NCBI RefSeq assembly: GCF_021605415.1
Contig: NZ_WKEQ01000017.1
Span: forward strand, 1-64,000
Direction: 5' to 3'
Source of the DNA: Pseudomonas syringae
GTDB lineage: Bacteria > Pseudomonadota > Gammaproteobacteria > Pseudomonadales > Pseudomonadaceae
Length of the DNA stretch: 64,000 nucleotides
The notes beneath the pieces were generated by a model. The model worked only from the letters and a program-made list of their open reading frames with translations, searched no databases and was not told where the DNA came from. The translations under genes and the position numbers were made by a program. Each line of letters starts with the position of its first letter. Within the stretch, counting starts at the first letter, position 1. Positions 47,533 to 56,400 of this stretch are shown piece after piece.

Positions 47533-48171
47533 TTACATCGACAACATCAAGCGACCTGCGAACAGGATCAGAATCACCCCCATGCTGCGTTCGAACCAGT
47601 GGCCCATGCGCATGAACAGCGCGCGCACTTTACTGCTGGAGAAAAACAGGGCGACGATCACAAACCACAGTGCGTTCACCGCGCACATCCACAAACCATA
47701 CAGCGCCTGAATTTTCAGCGGCGTGGTGGCGCTGACAATGGTGGTGAAAATCGCGAGGAAGAACAGCGTCGCCTTAGGGTTGGTAGCGTTGGTGAAAAAA
47801 CCGGTGCTGAAGGCCTTGAACAACGACTGCTCGACCGCGACGTCGTCCGGGTTCTTTTCACCTTCCAGCGCGGACTTGGGTTTGCTGCGAATCAGGCTGA
47901 CACCCAGATACAAAATGTAGGCGCCGCCGACGACCTTGGCCACGGTCAGCAACCACGGCGTGGTATGCATCAATGCACCGACACCGAGCAAGGTGTACAA
48001 AACGTGCACGGAAATCCCCGTACCGATGCCCAGCGCTGTGCAGATTCCCACCAAACGTCCAAAGCGCACGCTCTGGCGAATGGTCACGGCGAAGTCCGGG
48101 CCGGGAGCGACCACGGCCAGAAAATGGATGGTGGCCAATGCCAGAAACTCGCCCAGGTAATTCGAAAACAT
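47533..48171 (-). CDS. LysE-family amino-acid exporter
   Basis: The 212-aa inner-membrane protein has six hydrophobic spans and the family entry HFLAVVAPGPDFAVTIRQS with the APGPD motif, plus GIGTGISVHVLYTLLGVG. LysE/RhtB proteins export amino acids or derivatives such as homoserine, threonine or lysine. It begins 1 bp after the oxygenase stop, so the two are coupled. The cargo is unknown; the neighbours suggest a modified amino acid. Confidence 0.9.
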   Translation of the reverse strand: MFSNYLGEFLALATIHFLAVVAPGPDFAVTIRQSVRFGRLVGICTALGIGTGISVHVLYTLLGVGALMHTTPWLLTVAKVVGGAYILYLGVSLIRSKPKSALEGEKNPDDVAVEQSLFKAFSTGFFTNATNPKATLFFLAIFTTIVSATTPLKIQALYGLWMCAVNALWFVIVALFFSSSKVRALFMRMGHWFERSMGVILILFAGRLMLSM

Positions 48172-48172
48172 C

Positions 48173-48943
48173 TCAGCTCCAGAAAGTCAGGGGTGAAGCG
48201 TTGCCGCGATAGCCGACAAAGAAGGAAAGACTCAACCGTGGATCTGCCACGCCCGGTGTCACCGAGTGCATGCGGCGCGAATTGAACATGATGAAATCCC
48301 CCGGATCCGGACGAACCTCCAAGGCTGGAGGGCCGAGTAAGGTCGGGTCAATGCCATAGCTGTCGCCGCGCATTTCATCGAACTGATCCGGTGAAATGTC
48401 GTCGTTCCACATTTGCAACGCGCCGCCCTCGGTCGGCATGTTCAGGTACACGTTGCAGGCGAATTGCGCCTCCAGGCTGCGCGCCTGAAAACTGTCCGGG
48501 GCGTCCTTGGCGAAAATGTCGTGGTGGGCGAGGAAGCACACGTCGGGTTTCACCACGCGCGAAAGCCCGACATACATTTTGCGTCCGTACAGATTCTCTA
48601 GATGGGCGCCGGCCGGCCAGGACTCGTCGAGCATGCAGCGCAAGGTATCGACCGGTGATGAATAAGGCGCACAACGGTTACGCAATTCAGCGATGTTGCG
48701 AGTGGCGCGCTCGAAGTAATCCTCGATCAGCAGTGGCTGGTTTTCCGCCTCGTAAAACGCCATGCCGATGCGACCGATACTCGGTGCATTGATATAGCCT
48801 TCAAAGCCCGGCGCGAGGATCTTGTCGCCCAACTGGATCGCTTGCGTCGGGGGCAAGAAGCCTTTGACGCGAATGGCGAGGATTTCATCGTTGGCGAGTT
48901 TTTTTATGCACGTCTCATCGAGACGCTCGACATCCAGCATCAT
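48173..48943 (-). CDS. 2-oxoglutarate/Fe(II)-dependent oxygenase, probable amino-acid hydroxylase
   Basis: The 256-aa protein has a jelly-roll iron triad: His140-x-Asp142 (CFLAHHDIF) and distal His226 (RRMHSVTPG). Arg236 (PRLSLSFFVGYRG), ten residues later, should bind 2-oxoglutarate. General shape and the GGALQMWND strand recall the BesD group that acts on free amino acids. The carboxylate of Asp142 is intact, so hydroxylation rather than halogenation is expected. The gene sits between an AlaX-like gene and a LysE exporter in one operon. The substrate is unknown. Confidence 0.8.
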   Translation of the reverse strand: MMLDVERLDETCIKKLANDEILAIRVKGFLPPTQAIQLGDKILAPGFEGYINAPSIGRIGMAFYEAENQPLLIEDYFERATRNIAELRNRCAPYSSPVDTLRCMLDESWPAGAHLENLYGRKMYVGLSRVVKPDVCFLAHHDIFAKDAPDSFQARSLEAQFACNVYLNMPTEGGALQMWNDDISPDQFDEMRGDSYGIDPTLLGPPALEVRPDPGDFIMFNSRRMHSVTPGVADPRLSLSFFVGYRGNASPLTFWS

Positions 48944-49032
48944 GGTGTTAGATCCATCTATCGATTAGTCAACGGAGTCGACGAGTCCGGCTCCCTGGCA
49001 TTGGACGATGCGCGAGGCACCGGCCGAAATCT

Positions 49033-49659
49033 TCAATCCACGTTGTAGTGGACGGATAGCGTGCCTTTCTTCTGCGAAAGGGATGCGATCGTGACGCTGC
49101 CCAGATCCTTGAGACTGCGTACATGAGTGCCGCCGCAACCATAGGCCGGCAACTCTCCAAAACCGACTTCCCGCGAGCCTTCGCGATGGGAAATCAGGCG
49201 TGGCAGATCGTGCTCGATCCATTGTCCGATACCGTACTGCACGGTTTGCGCATCAATTTCCTGGGCGGCATCCCCCGGTTTGAACTGCACCCGGCCTTCG
49301 TCTGGCCAGTGGTGTGCCTTGATCGGCGTCCAGCCCATGGCTTGCACGAAATGGCCGATCAAGTGCCCTGCCGAATGCATGCGGGTATTGAAACGGCGAC
49401 GTGCTTCGTCAACACGGATCTGGGTCATGCCCAGCGGCACCGGTTTATCGACGTAGTGAATAATTCGTTCCGGCTCTTGCACTACGCGCTGCACTTGGCT
49501 GTCGCCAATCCACCCGGTGTCGCACGGCTGGCCGCCTCCTTGGGGATGAAACAACGTAGCGCGCAAAACGATGGCGAATTCGTTTTCGAAGGGCGTGCAG
49601 TCGAGGACTTCCACATCGGCCTTGAGGTCATCGCTATGGAAAAACAGGCGAAGTGTCAT
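49033..49659 (-). CDS. Alanyl-tRNA editing protein, AlaX-like
   Basis: The 208-aa product starts MTLRLFFHSDDLKADVEV (ATG 49659); the upstream frame belongs to the divergent promoter region. It has the AlaRS-type editing domain with zinc ligands in NTRMHSAGHLIGH (HxxxH) and YGCGGTHVRSL (CxxxH), and the GGGQPCDTG loop. AlaX proteins hydrolyse wrongly charged aminoacyl-tRNA, classically Ser-tRNA-Ala. It is first gene of the operon with the oxygenase (89 bp downstream) and lysE, divergent from the LysR gene by 89 bp. Confidence 0.87.
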   Translation of the reverse strand: MTLRLFFHSDDLKADVEVLDCTPFENEFAIVLRATLFHPQGGGQPCDTGWIGDSQVQRVVQEPERIIHYVDKPVPLGMTQIRVDEARRRFNTRMHSAGHLIGHFVQAMGWTPIKAHHWPDEGRVQFKPGDAAQEIDAQTVQYGIGQWIEHDLPRLISHREGSREVGFGELPAYGCGGTHVRSLKDLGSVTIASLSQKKGTLSVHYNVD

Positions 49660-49748
49660 ATTCCAGGCCTTATTAAAGTTTCTATTTTTATTATATGAAT
49701 CGTGCAATAACGTGATAATCCGTTCGAACATCAAAGGACTGTTGCGCT
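49660..49748. promoter_or_regulatory. Divergent promoter region between alaX and lysR
   Basis: The 89-bp gap is unusually AT-rich (TTATTAAAGTTTC, TATTTTTATTATATGAA) for this genome. It contains the partial dyad ATCGTGCAATAACGTGAT, a possible LysR operator. The layout is that of a LysR gene controlling its divergent neighbour. Confidence 0.55.
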
Positions 49749-50747
49749 GTGAGCATAAATCTACCGCTGCCACTGCTGGGTGAAATGGCGATTTTCGTCA
49801 AGGTTGTCGAGACCGGCAGTTTCTCTGAAGCGGCACGCCAACTCGGTTCGTCGCCTTCCGCGGTCAGCCGCAGCATTTCCCGGCTGGAGAAAGCCCTCGC
49901 CACCCGTCTGTTGCAACGCACGACGCGTAAATTGCGCTTGAGTGATGGCGGCGAAGAGGTATTCAAGCGTTGTCAGGAAATGGTCAGCGCCGCTAAGTCA
50001 GTCATGGAGATCAGCGGTCAGTTCACGCACGAAGCGGAGGGCTTGGTGCGGGTCAGCGTACCCAAGGCTGTCGGGCGTTTTGTAGTGCATCCGCACATGA
50101 CGGAGTTTTTGCGTCGCTACCCCAAAGTCGATGTGGAGTTGCTGCTGGAAGACCGGCAAGTGGATCTGATCGATGACCATGTCGACCTGGCAATCCGCAT
50201 CACCGACCGTCCGCCGGCCGGATTGATCGGACGTCAGTTGCTCACTATCGACCATTTGCTCTGCGCCACGCCGGAGTATCTGGCGGAGCACGGTACGCCA
50301 TCCCATCCTCACGACTTGCTCAACCACAGTTGTATTTATCTGGGAGAAACCCCGAGCGATGCGCGCTGGAAATTCAAGAAGGGCAGCAAAGCCGTAACGG
50401 TCAGCGTGCGCGGACGCTATGCCGCCAACCACACCGGCGTGCGCCTTGGTGCAGTGTTGCAGCACATCGGCATCGGCAGCTTGCCGTACTTCACGGCGCG
50501 GTATGCCTTGGAACAGGGGAGGGTGGTGCAGGTGTTGCCGGACTGGACGTTTCTGGCGTCGTATCACGGCGGATTGTGGCTGCTGCATTCGCCGACGCGG
50601 TATCTGCCGCCGAAGTTGCGGGTGTTTATTGATTATCTGGTGGAGTGCCTGGAGCAGGAGCCAACGTTGGGTAAGCCGGGGAAATCAAATGATTCGAGTA
50701 CGGTAGCGATGGAATATGAGCTGCCGGAGAGTGAGGGGTTGCTTTAA
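49749..50747 (+). CDS. LysR-family transcriptional regulator
   Basis: The 332-aa protein starts at a GTG (49749). An N-terminal winged helix (about 8-66, GSFSEAARQLGSSPSAVSRSISRLE) is followed by a substrate-binding domain (RVSVPKAVGRFVVHPHM, VDLAIRITDRPPAGLIGRQL). This is the AaeR/DsdC-like class of LysR proteins. It is divergent from the alaX-oxygenase-lysE operon, which it probably controls with a substrate-related co-inducer. Its C-terminal 25 residues are low-complexity. Confidence 0.9.
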   Translation: MSINLPLPLLGEMAIFVKVVETGSFSEAARQLGSSPSAVSRSISRLEKALATRLLQRTTRKLRLSDGGEEVFKRCQEMVSAAKSVMEISGQFTHEAEGLVRVSVPKAVGRFVVHPHMTEFLRRYPKVDVELLLEDRQVDLIDDHVDLAIRITDRPPAGLIGRQLLTIDHLLCATPEYLAEHGTPSHPHDLLNHSCIYLGETPSDARWKFKKGSKAVTVSVRGRYAANHTGVRLGAVLQHIGIGSLPYFTARYALEQGRVVQVLPDWTFLASYHGGLWLLHSPTRYLPPKLRVFIDYLVECLEQEPTLGKPGKSNDSSTVAMEYELPESEGLL

Positions 50748-50759
50748 CGTTACGGCAAA

Positions 50760-50790
50760 ATCAAAAGATCGCAGCCTGCGATCTTTTGAT
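50760..50790. terminator. Bidirectional terminator / REP palindrome
   Basis: ATCAAAAGATCGCAG and its complement around CC make a perfect 14-bp stem between convergent genes. The same GATCGCAG core is part of the repeat at 5430-5506. Confidence 0.75.
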
Positions 50791-50807
50791 CGTTTATCGG
50801 GTACGAA

Positions 50808-51215
50808 TCAGTGCTTGCTGTCTTGATCCGACATCGCCAGCAGCTGTTTTTCCTGGTTCCAGTCAAACGGCTCGTCGTTCTGTTCGGCTTCGTAGCGACG
50901 CTCTTCGAGAGCCTGGTACATGTTGATTTCTTCGTCCGCCAGGTAATGCAGGCAGTCGCCGGCGAAGTACCACAGCAGATCCCGCGGAATCAGGTGCGCG
51001 ATTTGCGGATAACGGGTGATGACCTGGCACAGGATGTCCTGGCCCAGGTACTGGCTTTCGATCGGATCGATCGGCAGCGAAGCCAGCAGTTCGTCGAAGC
51101 GCTCCAGGAACAGGGCATGGCTTTCTTCGGGAACCTGTTCGGCCTCACCTACGGCGACCAGAATGCTGCGCAGGTGGTCGAGTAACACAAGATGGTCGGC
51201 AACGACGTTGGACAC
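50808..51215 (-). CDS. PA2817-family protein
   Basis: The 135-aa product starts at GTG 51215 (MSNVVADHLVLLDHLRS), with GAGG 9 bases upstream; a TTG seven codons up is less likely. It is soluble, helical and acidic, with conserved LLWYFAGDCLHYLADEEI. The family is known from pseudomonads next to the FadE-like dehydrogenase; no function is known. It follows the dehydrogenase gene by 84 bp. Confidence 0.82.
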   Translation of the reverse strand: MSNVVADHLVLLDHLRSILVAVGEAEQVPEESHALFLERFDELLASLPIDPIESQYLGQDILCQVITRYPQIAHLIPRDLLWYFAGDCLHYLADEEINMYQALEERRYEAEQNDEPFDWNQEKQLLAMSDQDSKH

Positions 51216-51299
51216 GAGATAAGTCCTCAAGAGCAAAACGGGCGCGGGAGTATAAAGCTCCCGCGCCGGTTTTTCACTGATAGAACACGCCGGAAGGGA

Positions 51300-53747
51300 T
51301 CAGCGGACTTTTCCCTCCGACGGCGTCAGTTCTTCTTTGTCGAAATCATCGACATCGATCACTTTGCGCCGTGCTGCTTCGGCATCGCGCAGGGTCTGCG
51401 CCTCTACCGGTTGCAGCACTCCAGCCTCCAGCGCTGCGTCGATAGCGTGTTCGCCGGCGACCGGGTTTACCTGGCCGCTCTTCAGCGCGACGTGGAGTTT
51501 TTTATGCAGCGGTTGCGCAGCGTTGAGCAAGTCGCTGGCATGTTGCAGAGCACCCACCGCATCGTCTGCCGATTGCGGGCGGTAGCAACCGGCGAGCAAT
51601 TCTTCCAGCGCCGGATCGCCCTTGGCGCGACCGATGACGGCAGCCACTTCGGCGCCGAGTTTGTCGGACGGGCCTTTATGGCGTCGACCGAACGGGAACA
51701 CGATCACCCGCAGCAGGCAGCCAAACACCCGATTCGGAAAGTTGGTCAGTAGTTCATCCAGCGCCCGCTCCGACTGACCGAGGCTTTCTTCCATGGCCCA
51801 AGTGAACAACGGTTCCAGATACTCGGGTGAATCAAGATCGTGATAGCGCTTGAGCGCGGCGGAGGCCAGATAAAGGTTACTCAAGACGTCGCCGAGTCGA
51901 GCGGACAGGCGTTCGCGACGTTTCAATTCACCGCCCAGCAGCATCATGCTCAGATCGGCGAGCATCGCGAACGCCGCGGCCTGACGATTGAGCGCGCGGA
52001 AGTAGCCCTGACTGAGACTGTTCCCCGGCGCACGTTCGAAGTGACCCAAGCCGAGATTGAGCACCAGGGTGCTGGCGGCATTGCTGACGGCAAAACCGAT
52101 GTGCTTTAGCAGCAAACCATCGAATTCCTTCAGCGCCTGGTCCTTGTCTTCGCGGCCGGCGAGGGCCATTTCCTTAAGCACGAACGGGTGGCAACGGATG
52201 GCGCCCTGGCCGAAGATCATCAGGTTGCGCGAAAGAATGTTCGCGCCTTCCACGGTGATAAAGATCGGCGCACCGTTCCAGCTGCGGCCCAGATAATTGT
52301 TCGGCCCCATGATGATGGCTTTGCCGCCGTGCACGTCCATGGCGTGGCTGATGCATTCACGACCGCGTTCGGTCAGGTGATATTTAAGGATCGCCGAGAG
52401 CACTGACGGTTTTTCGCCCAGATCGACCGCATTGGCCGTGAGCATCCGCGCCGCGTCCATCATCCATGCGTTGCCGCCGATGCGCGCCATGGCTTCCTGA
52501 ATGCCTTCGAATGCCGAGAGCGGCACGTTGAATTGTTCACGAATCTGCGCGTATTGCCCGGTCACCAGACTGGTGAACTTGGCGGCGCCGGTTCCAACGG
52601 CAGGCAGCGAGATCGAACGGCCGACCGACAGGCAATTCATCAGCATCATCCAGCCTTTGCCAAGCATGTCCTGGCCGCCGATGAGGAATTCCAGCGGAAT
52701 GAACACGTCCTTGCCCGAGTTCGGGCCGTTCATGAACGCCGCGCCCAGAGGCAGGTGACGGCGGCCGATTTCTACACCGGCGGTGTCGGTCGGAATAAGT
52801 GCAAGGCTGATGCCCAGGTCGGTTTTGTCGCCCAGCAGGTGATCAGGGTCATAGGCCTTGAATGCCAGACCAAGCAGCGTGGCAACCGGGCCGAGGGTGA
52901 TGTAGCGCTTCTCCCAGTTCAGCCGCAGGCCGAGGGTTTCCTGACCCTTCCATTCACCCTTACAGATAATCCCGGTATCGGGCATCGCGCCGGCGTCGGA
53001 ACCGGCGAGCGGGCCGGTGAGGGCAAAACACGGGATGTCGTCACCACGGGCCAGGCGCGGCAGGTAATGGTTGCGTTGTTCGTCGGTTCCGTAATGCAGC
53101 AGCAGTTCGGCCGGGCCCAGTGAGTTGGGCACCATGACCGTGGAGGCGAGGTCGCCGCTGCGGGTCGCCAGTTTCATTGCGACCTGTGAGTGGGCATAGG
53201 CCGAGAAGCCTTTACCGCCGAATTCCTTTGGAATGATCAGGGCGAAGAAGCCATGTTCCTTGATGTGCGTCCAGGCTTCGGCGGGCAGATCCATGTCCTG
53301 GCCGATTTGCCAGTCCGTGACCATGGCGCACAGCTCTTCTGTCGGGCCATCAATGAACGCCTGCTCTTCTTCGCTCAATTGAACCTTGGGATAGGAGAGC
53401 AGTTTGTCCCAGTCCGGACGACCGCTGAACAGTTCACCGTCCCACCACACCGTACCCGCGTCGATGGCATCACGTTCGGTTTGAGACATGGGCGGCAGGG
53501 TTTTCTGGAACCAACTGAACAGCGGCGCGCTGAAATACTTGCGGCGCAGGTCGGGCAGCAACAGCGGCGCGGCCACGACGGCCAGCATCACCCAGAACAC
53601 CAGCAACAGCCAGCCCGGCGCGCGACTGAAAATACCCATGGCCAGCAGGTAAACGGCGACGATGCCAAGCGCCGGTAACGGGGCGATGCGCCTATGGGCC
53701 AGCCAGGCCACCCCGATGATCAGAACCAGTATCCACAACAACAGCAT
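51300..53747 (-). CDS. fadE: Acyl-CoA dehydrogenase, FadE-type
   Basis: FadE proteins catalyse the first oxidation step of fatty-acid beta-oxidation. The 815-aa protein has an N-terminal membrane region (about 1-75, two to three hydrophobic spans) and a FAD/acyl-CoA dehydrogenase core (FALTGPLAGSDAG, FITVEGANILSRNLMIFGQG). A long C-terminal DUF1974-type extension (LGGELKRRERLSARLGDVLSNLYL) completes the layout of E. coli FadE. GGAGG precedes the ATG at 53747. It is PA2815-like and possibly paralogous to other FadE copies elsewhere in the genome. Confidence 0.9.
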   Translation of the reverse strand: MLLLWILVLIIGVAWLAHRRIAPLPALGIVAVYLLAMGIFSRAPGWLLLVFWVMLAVVAAPLLLPDLRRKYFSAPLFSWFQKTLPPMSQTERDAIDAGTVWWDGELFSGRPDWDKLLSYPKVQLSEEEQAFIDGPTEELCAMVTDWQIGQDMDLPAEAWTHIKEHGFFALIIPKEFGGKGFSAYAHSQVAMKLATRSGDLASTVMVPNSLGPAELLLHYGTDEQRNHYLPRLARGDDIPCFALTGPLAGSDAGAMPDTGIICKGEWKGQETLGLRLNWEKRYITLGPVATLLGLAFKAYDPDHLLGDKTDLGISLALIPTDTAGVEIGRRHLPLGAAFMNGPNSGKDVFIPLEFLIGGQDMLGKGWMMLMNCLSVGRSISLPAVGTGAAKFTSLVTGQYAQIREQFNVPLSAFEGIQEAMARIGGNAWMMDAARMLTANAVDLGEKPSVLSAILKYHLTERGRECISHAMDVHGGKAIIMGPNNYLGRSWNGAPIFITVEGANILSRNLMIFGQGAIRCHPFVLKEMALAGREDKDQALKEFDGLLLKHIGFAVSNAASTLVLNLGLGHFERAPGNSLSQGYFRALNRQAAAFAMLADLSMMLLGGELKRRERLSARLGDVLSNLYLASAALKRYHDLDSPEYLEPLFTWAMEESLGQSERALDELLTNFPNRVFGCLLRVIVFPFGRRHKGPSDKLGAEVAAVIGRAKGDPALEELLAGCYRPQSADDAVGALQHASDLLNAAQPLHKKLHVALKSGQVNPVAGEHAIDAALEAGVLQPVEAQTLRDAEAARRKVIDVDDFDKEELTPSEGKVR

Positions 53748-53994
53748 ATTTAATCCTCCGTGAACCAGGGCAAACCGACCCCCGAAGCTTAGACGGCATC
53801 GGCAAAACAGGGAGGTCAGAACGAGGTGATTGAATTCGTGGGAAACCCCGGATGGGTTTTGTAGTTTCGGTGGGCAACACGCGTGGGAAATCGTTCGCTC
53901 ATACCGCCGCTTTACGTCCAAGTTTGGCCGAAACGCCGTTAGGTCTGTGCTGAACCTGTCGCTAGACTCGGGACTCACCCAGGAGAACGTCGTC

Positions 53995-54666
53995 ATGCGC
54001 GAATATCTGAGCCCCGGCCGCTTCATCGATAGTGACCACCCTGCGGTGATGGAGTTCGCCGAGCAGCACCGAGGCGCCAGCCGCGATCCGCGTGCGCAGG
54101 CGATCAGCCTTTATTACGCGGTGCGTGAATCGGTGCGCTACAACCCGTATACCTTCAGTCGCGACCCGCAAACCCTGTGCGGCAGCTATGCCTTGGCGAC
54201 CGGCGAGAGTTATTGCGTGCCCAAAGCCACGTTGCTGGCCGGTTGCGCCCGGCACTGTGGAATCCCGGCACGCATCGGTCTGGCTGACGTGCGCAATCAC
54301 CTGTCGACTCCCCGTTTACTGGCGTTGCTCAAAAGCGATGTGTTTGCCATGCACGGTTACACGGAAATGTTTCTTGACGGTCGCTGGGTCAAGGCCACGC
54401 CCGCGTTCAACCAACAGTTGTGTGAGTTGTTCAACGTTGCGCCACTGGCGTTCGACGGCATCAACGACAGCGTTTTTCACCCGTTCAATCGCGACGGCGA
54501 GCAGTTGATGGAGTACTTGGTGGATCACGGCCAATTCACCGATGTGCCGGAAGTCTTCTTCTACGAACATTTACGAAAGTGCTACCCGCATTTGTTCAAC
54601 GATCAGCAGCCGTTGTTGTTGGGCGACATGCAAAGCGACCTGTCGCGTGATGTCAGCCGCGCCTGA
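53995..54666 (+). CDS. Transglutaminase-like protease-fold protein
   Basis: The 223-aa protein starts MREYLSPGRFIDSDHPAVM, with AGGAG 9 bases upstream of ATG 53995. It has a transglutaminase-core fold with the candidate nucleophile Cys74 (ATGESYCVPKATLLAGCARH) and His120 in FAMHGYTEMFLDGRW. Cytosolic, no signal peptide. The bacterial group probably comprises peptidases or amidases; the substrate is unknown. It is divergent from fadE. Confidence 0.83.
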   Translation: MREYLSPGRFIDSDHPAVMEFAEQHRGASRDPRAQAISLYYAVRESVRYNPYTFSRDPQTLCGSYALATGESYCVPKATLLAGCARHCGIPARIGLADVRNHLSTPRLLALLKSDVFAMHGYTEMFLDGRWVKATPAFNQQLCELFNVAPLAFDGINDSVFHPFNRDGEQLMEYLVDHGQFTDVPEVFFYEHLRKCYPHLFNDQQPLLLGDMQSDLSRDVSRA

Positions 54667-54710
54667 TCCGGCGTATGCTTCTGGGCCACTTCAACTGAAT
54701 AGAGGCGGTC

Positions 54711-55334
54711 ATGCTGAAAATCTGGGGTCGAAAAAACTCGTCGAATGTCAGGAAACCATTGTGGGCCGCCGAGGAGTTGGGGCTGGCCTACGAGGCGATC
54801 GACGCCGGTGGCGCGTTCGGGGTTGTCGATACGCCGCAGTACCGGGCGATGAACCCCAATGGCCGGGTGCCGGTGATCGAGGATGGCGGTTTCGTGTTGT
54901 GGGAATCCAATGCCATCGTGCGTTATCTGATGGCTAAATATGCCGGCGGCACGTCGTGGTATTCCGAAGATCTGCAAGCACGGGCCACCGCAGACAAGTG
55001 GATGGACTGGACGACGTCGAGTTTTGCCGGGCCGTTTCGCACCGTGTTCTGGGGCGTTTTACGCACTCCAGCGGACAAGCAGGACTGGCCGGCGATTCAT
55101 GCCGCCATCAAGGAGTGCGATGAGTTGCTCGCGATGGCCAATGAGGCATTGAAGAGCCAGCCGTACTTGTCCGGAAATGAAATCGGCATGGGCGATATTC
55201 CGCTGGGCAGTTTCATTTATGCCTGGTTCGAAATGCCTATCGAGCGTGCGCCGCAACCGCACCTTGAGGCCTGGTACGCCCGGCTGAAACAGCGCCCGGC
55301 TTATCAAACAGCAGTGATGACCGCGTTGACTTAA
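54711..55334 (+). CDS. Glutathione S-transferase family protein
   Basis: The 207-aa protein has an N-terminal thioredoxin-like domain (MLKIWGRKNSSNVRKPLWAAEE, cis-Pro in NGRVPVIEDG, glutathione-binding LWESNAIVRYL) and a helical C-terminal domain (YLSGNEIGMGDIPLGSFIY). PA2813-like. Physiological substrate is unknown. It follows the transglutaminase-like gene by 44 bp on the same strand. Confidence 0.9.
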   Translation: MLKIWGRKNSSNVRKPLWAAEELGLAYEAIDAGGAFGVVDTPQYRAMNPNGRVPVIEDGGFVLWESNAIVRYLMAKYAGGTSWYSEDLQARATADKWMDWTTSSFAGPFRTVFWGVLRTPADKQDWPAIHAAIKECDELLAMANEALKSQPYLSGNEIGMGDIPLGSFIYAWFEMPIERAPQPHLEAWYARLKQRPAYQTAVMTALT

Positions 55335-55467
55335 TACTGACTATCAACACGCGTGACTGTACTTGTGCGGCGTCGGCACGCACCATTGCGTCCCTGCGCC
55401 GCGGTTGCAATGCACGCCGCCCGGCCCTATTTATTCTTTTCATTCCTTCTTGGTGCGTAAATCAGAT

Positions 55468-56400
55468 ATGAGTTCCGCTCTGTCCATCCGGCAGCTAACC
55501 AAAACCTACGGCAACGGGTTCCAGGCCTTGAGTGGTATCGATCTGGACGTCGCCGAAGGTGATTTTTTCGCCCTGCTCGGCCCCAACGGTGCCGGCAAAT
55601 CCACGACCATCGGCATTCTTTCGACCCTGGTGAACAAGACCAGCGGCACGGTGAATATTTTCGGAAATGACCTGGACAAGAACCCGGCGGCGCTCAAGCG
55701 CTCGATCGGTGTCGTGCCCCAGGAATTCAATTTCAATCAGTTCGAAAAGACCTTCGACATCGTCGTGACGCAGGCCGGTTACTACGGCATTCCGGCGAAA
55801 ATCGCCAAGGAACGCGCCGAGCAATACCTGACCCAACTCGGCCTGTGGGACAAGCGTGACGTGCCATCGCGTTCGCTGTCCGGCGGCATGAAGCGTCGCT
55901 TGATGATCGCCCGCGCACTGGTTCATGAGCCGCGTCTGCTGATCCTCGACGAGCCGACTGCCGGCGTCGACATCGAGTTGCGCCGGTCGATGTGGACGTT
56001 CCTCACCGAGCTGAACCAGAAGGGCATCACCATCATCCTCACCACGCATTATCTGGAAGAGGCTGAGCAGTTGTGCCGCAACATCGGCATCATCGACCAC
56101 GGCATCATTGTCGAAAACACCAGCATGAAACAGCTGCTGGGTCAGTTGCATGTGGAAACCTTTCTCTTGGACTTGAAGGACAACCTGAGCGCCGCGCCGC
56201 AACTGGTCGGTTATCCGTCCCGTCTGGTCGATGCGCATACCCTGGAAGTCCAGGTCGACAAATCCATGGGCATTACGGCGCTGTTCGGCCAACTCGCTTT
56301 GCAGAACATTGAAGTGCTCAGCCTGCGCAATAAAACCAATCGCCTTGAGGAGCTGTTCGTGTCCCTGGTGGAGAAAAATCTGTCGAAGGTGGCGGTATGA
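55468..56400 (+). CDS. ABC transporter ATP-binding protein (YadG-like)
   Basis: The 310-aa ATPase shows Walker A GPNGAGKST, signature LSGGMKRRL, Walker B LLILDEP, and the switch His in TTHYLEEAE. It belongs to the DrrA/CcmA-type ABC-2 exporter class. ATG 55468 is chosen for the family start MSSALSIRQLTK; the frame upstream is non-coding. It overlaps the permease gene by 4 bases. The exported substrate is unknown. Confidence 0.92.
   Translation: MSSALSIRQLTKTYGNGFQALSGIDLDVAEGDFFALLGPNGAGKSTTIGILSTLVNKTSGTVNIFGNDLDKNPAALKRSIGVVPQEFNFNQFEKTFDIVVTQAGYYGIPAKIAKERAEQYLTQLGLWDKRDVPSRSLSGGMKRRLMIARALVHEPRLLILDEPTAGVDIELRRSMWTFLTELNQKGITIILTTHYLEEAEQLCRNIGIIDHGIIVENTSMKQLLGQLHVETFLLDLKDNLSAAPQLVGYPSRLVDAHTLEVQVDKSMGITALFGQLALQNIEVLSLRNKTNRLEELFVSLVEKNLSKVAV

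Noticed and set aside
48173-48943. The oxygenase as a radical halogenase like BesD
   Set aside because: Halogenases of that group have Gly in place of the iron-binding Asp; here Asp142 is present, so hydroxylation is expected.
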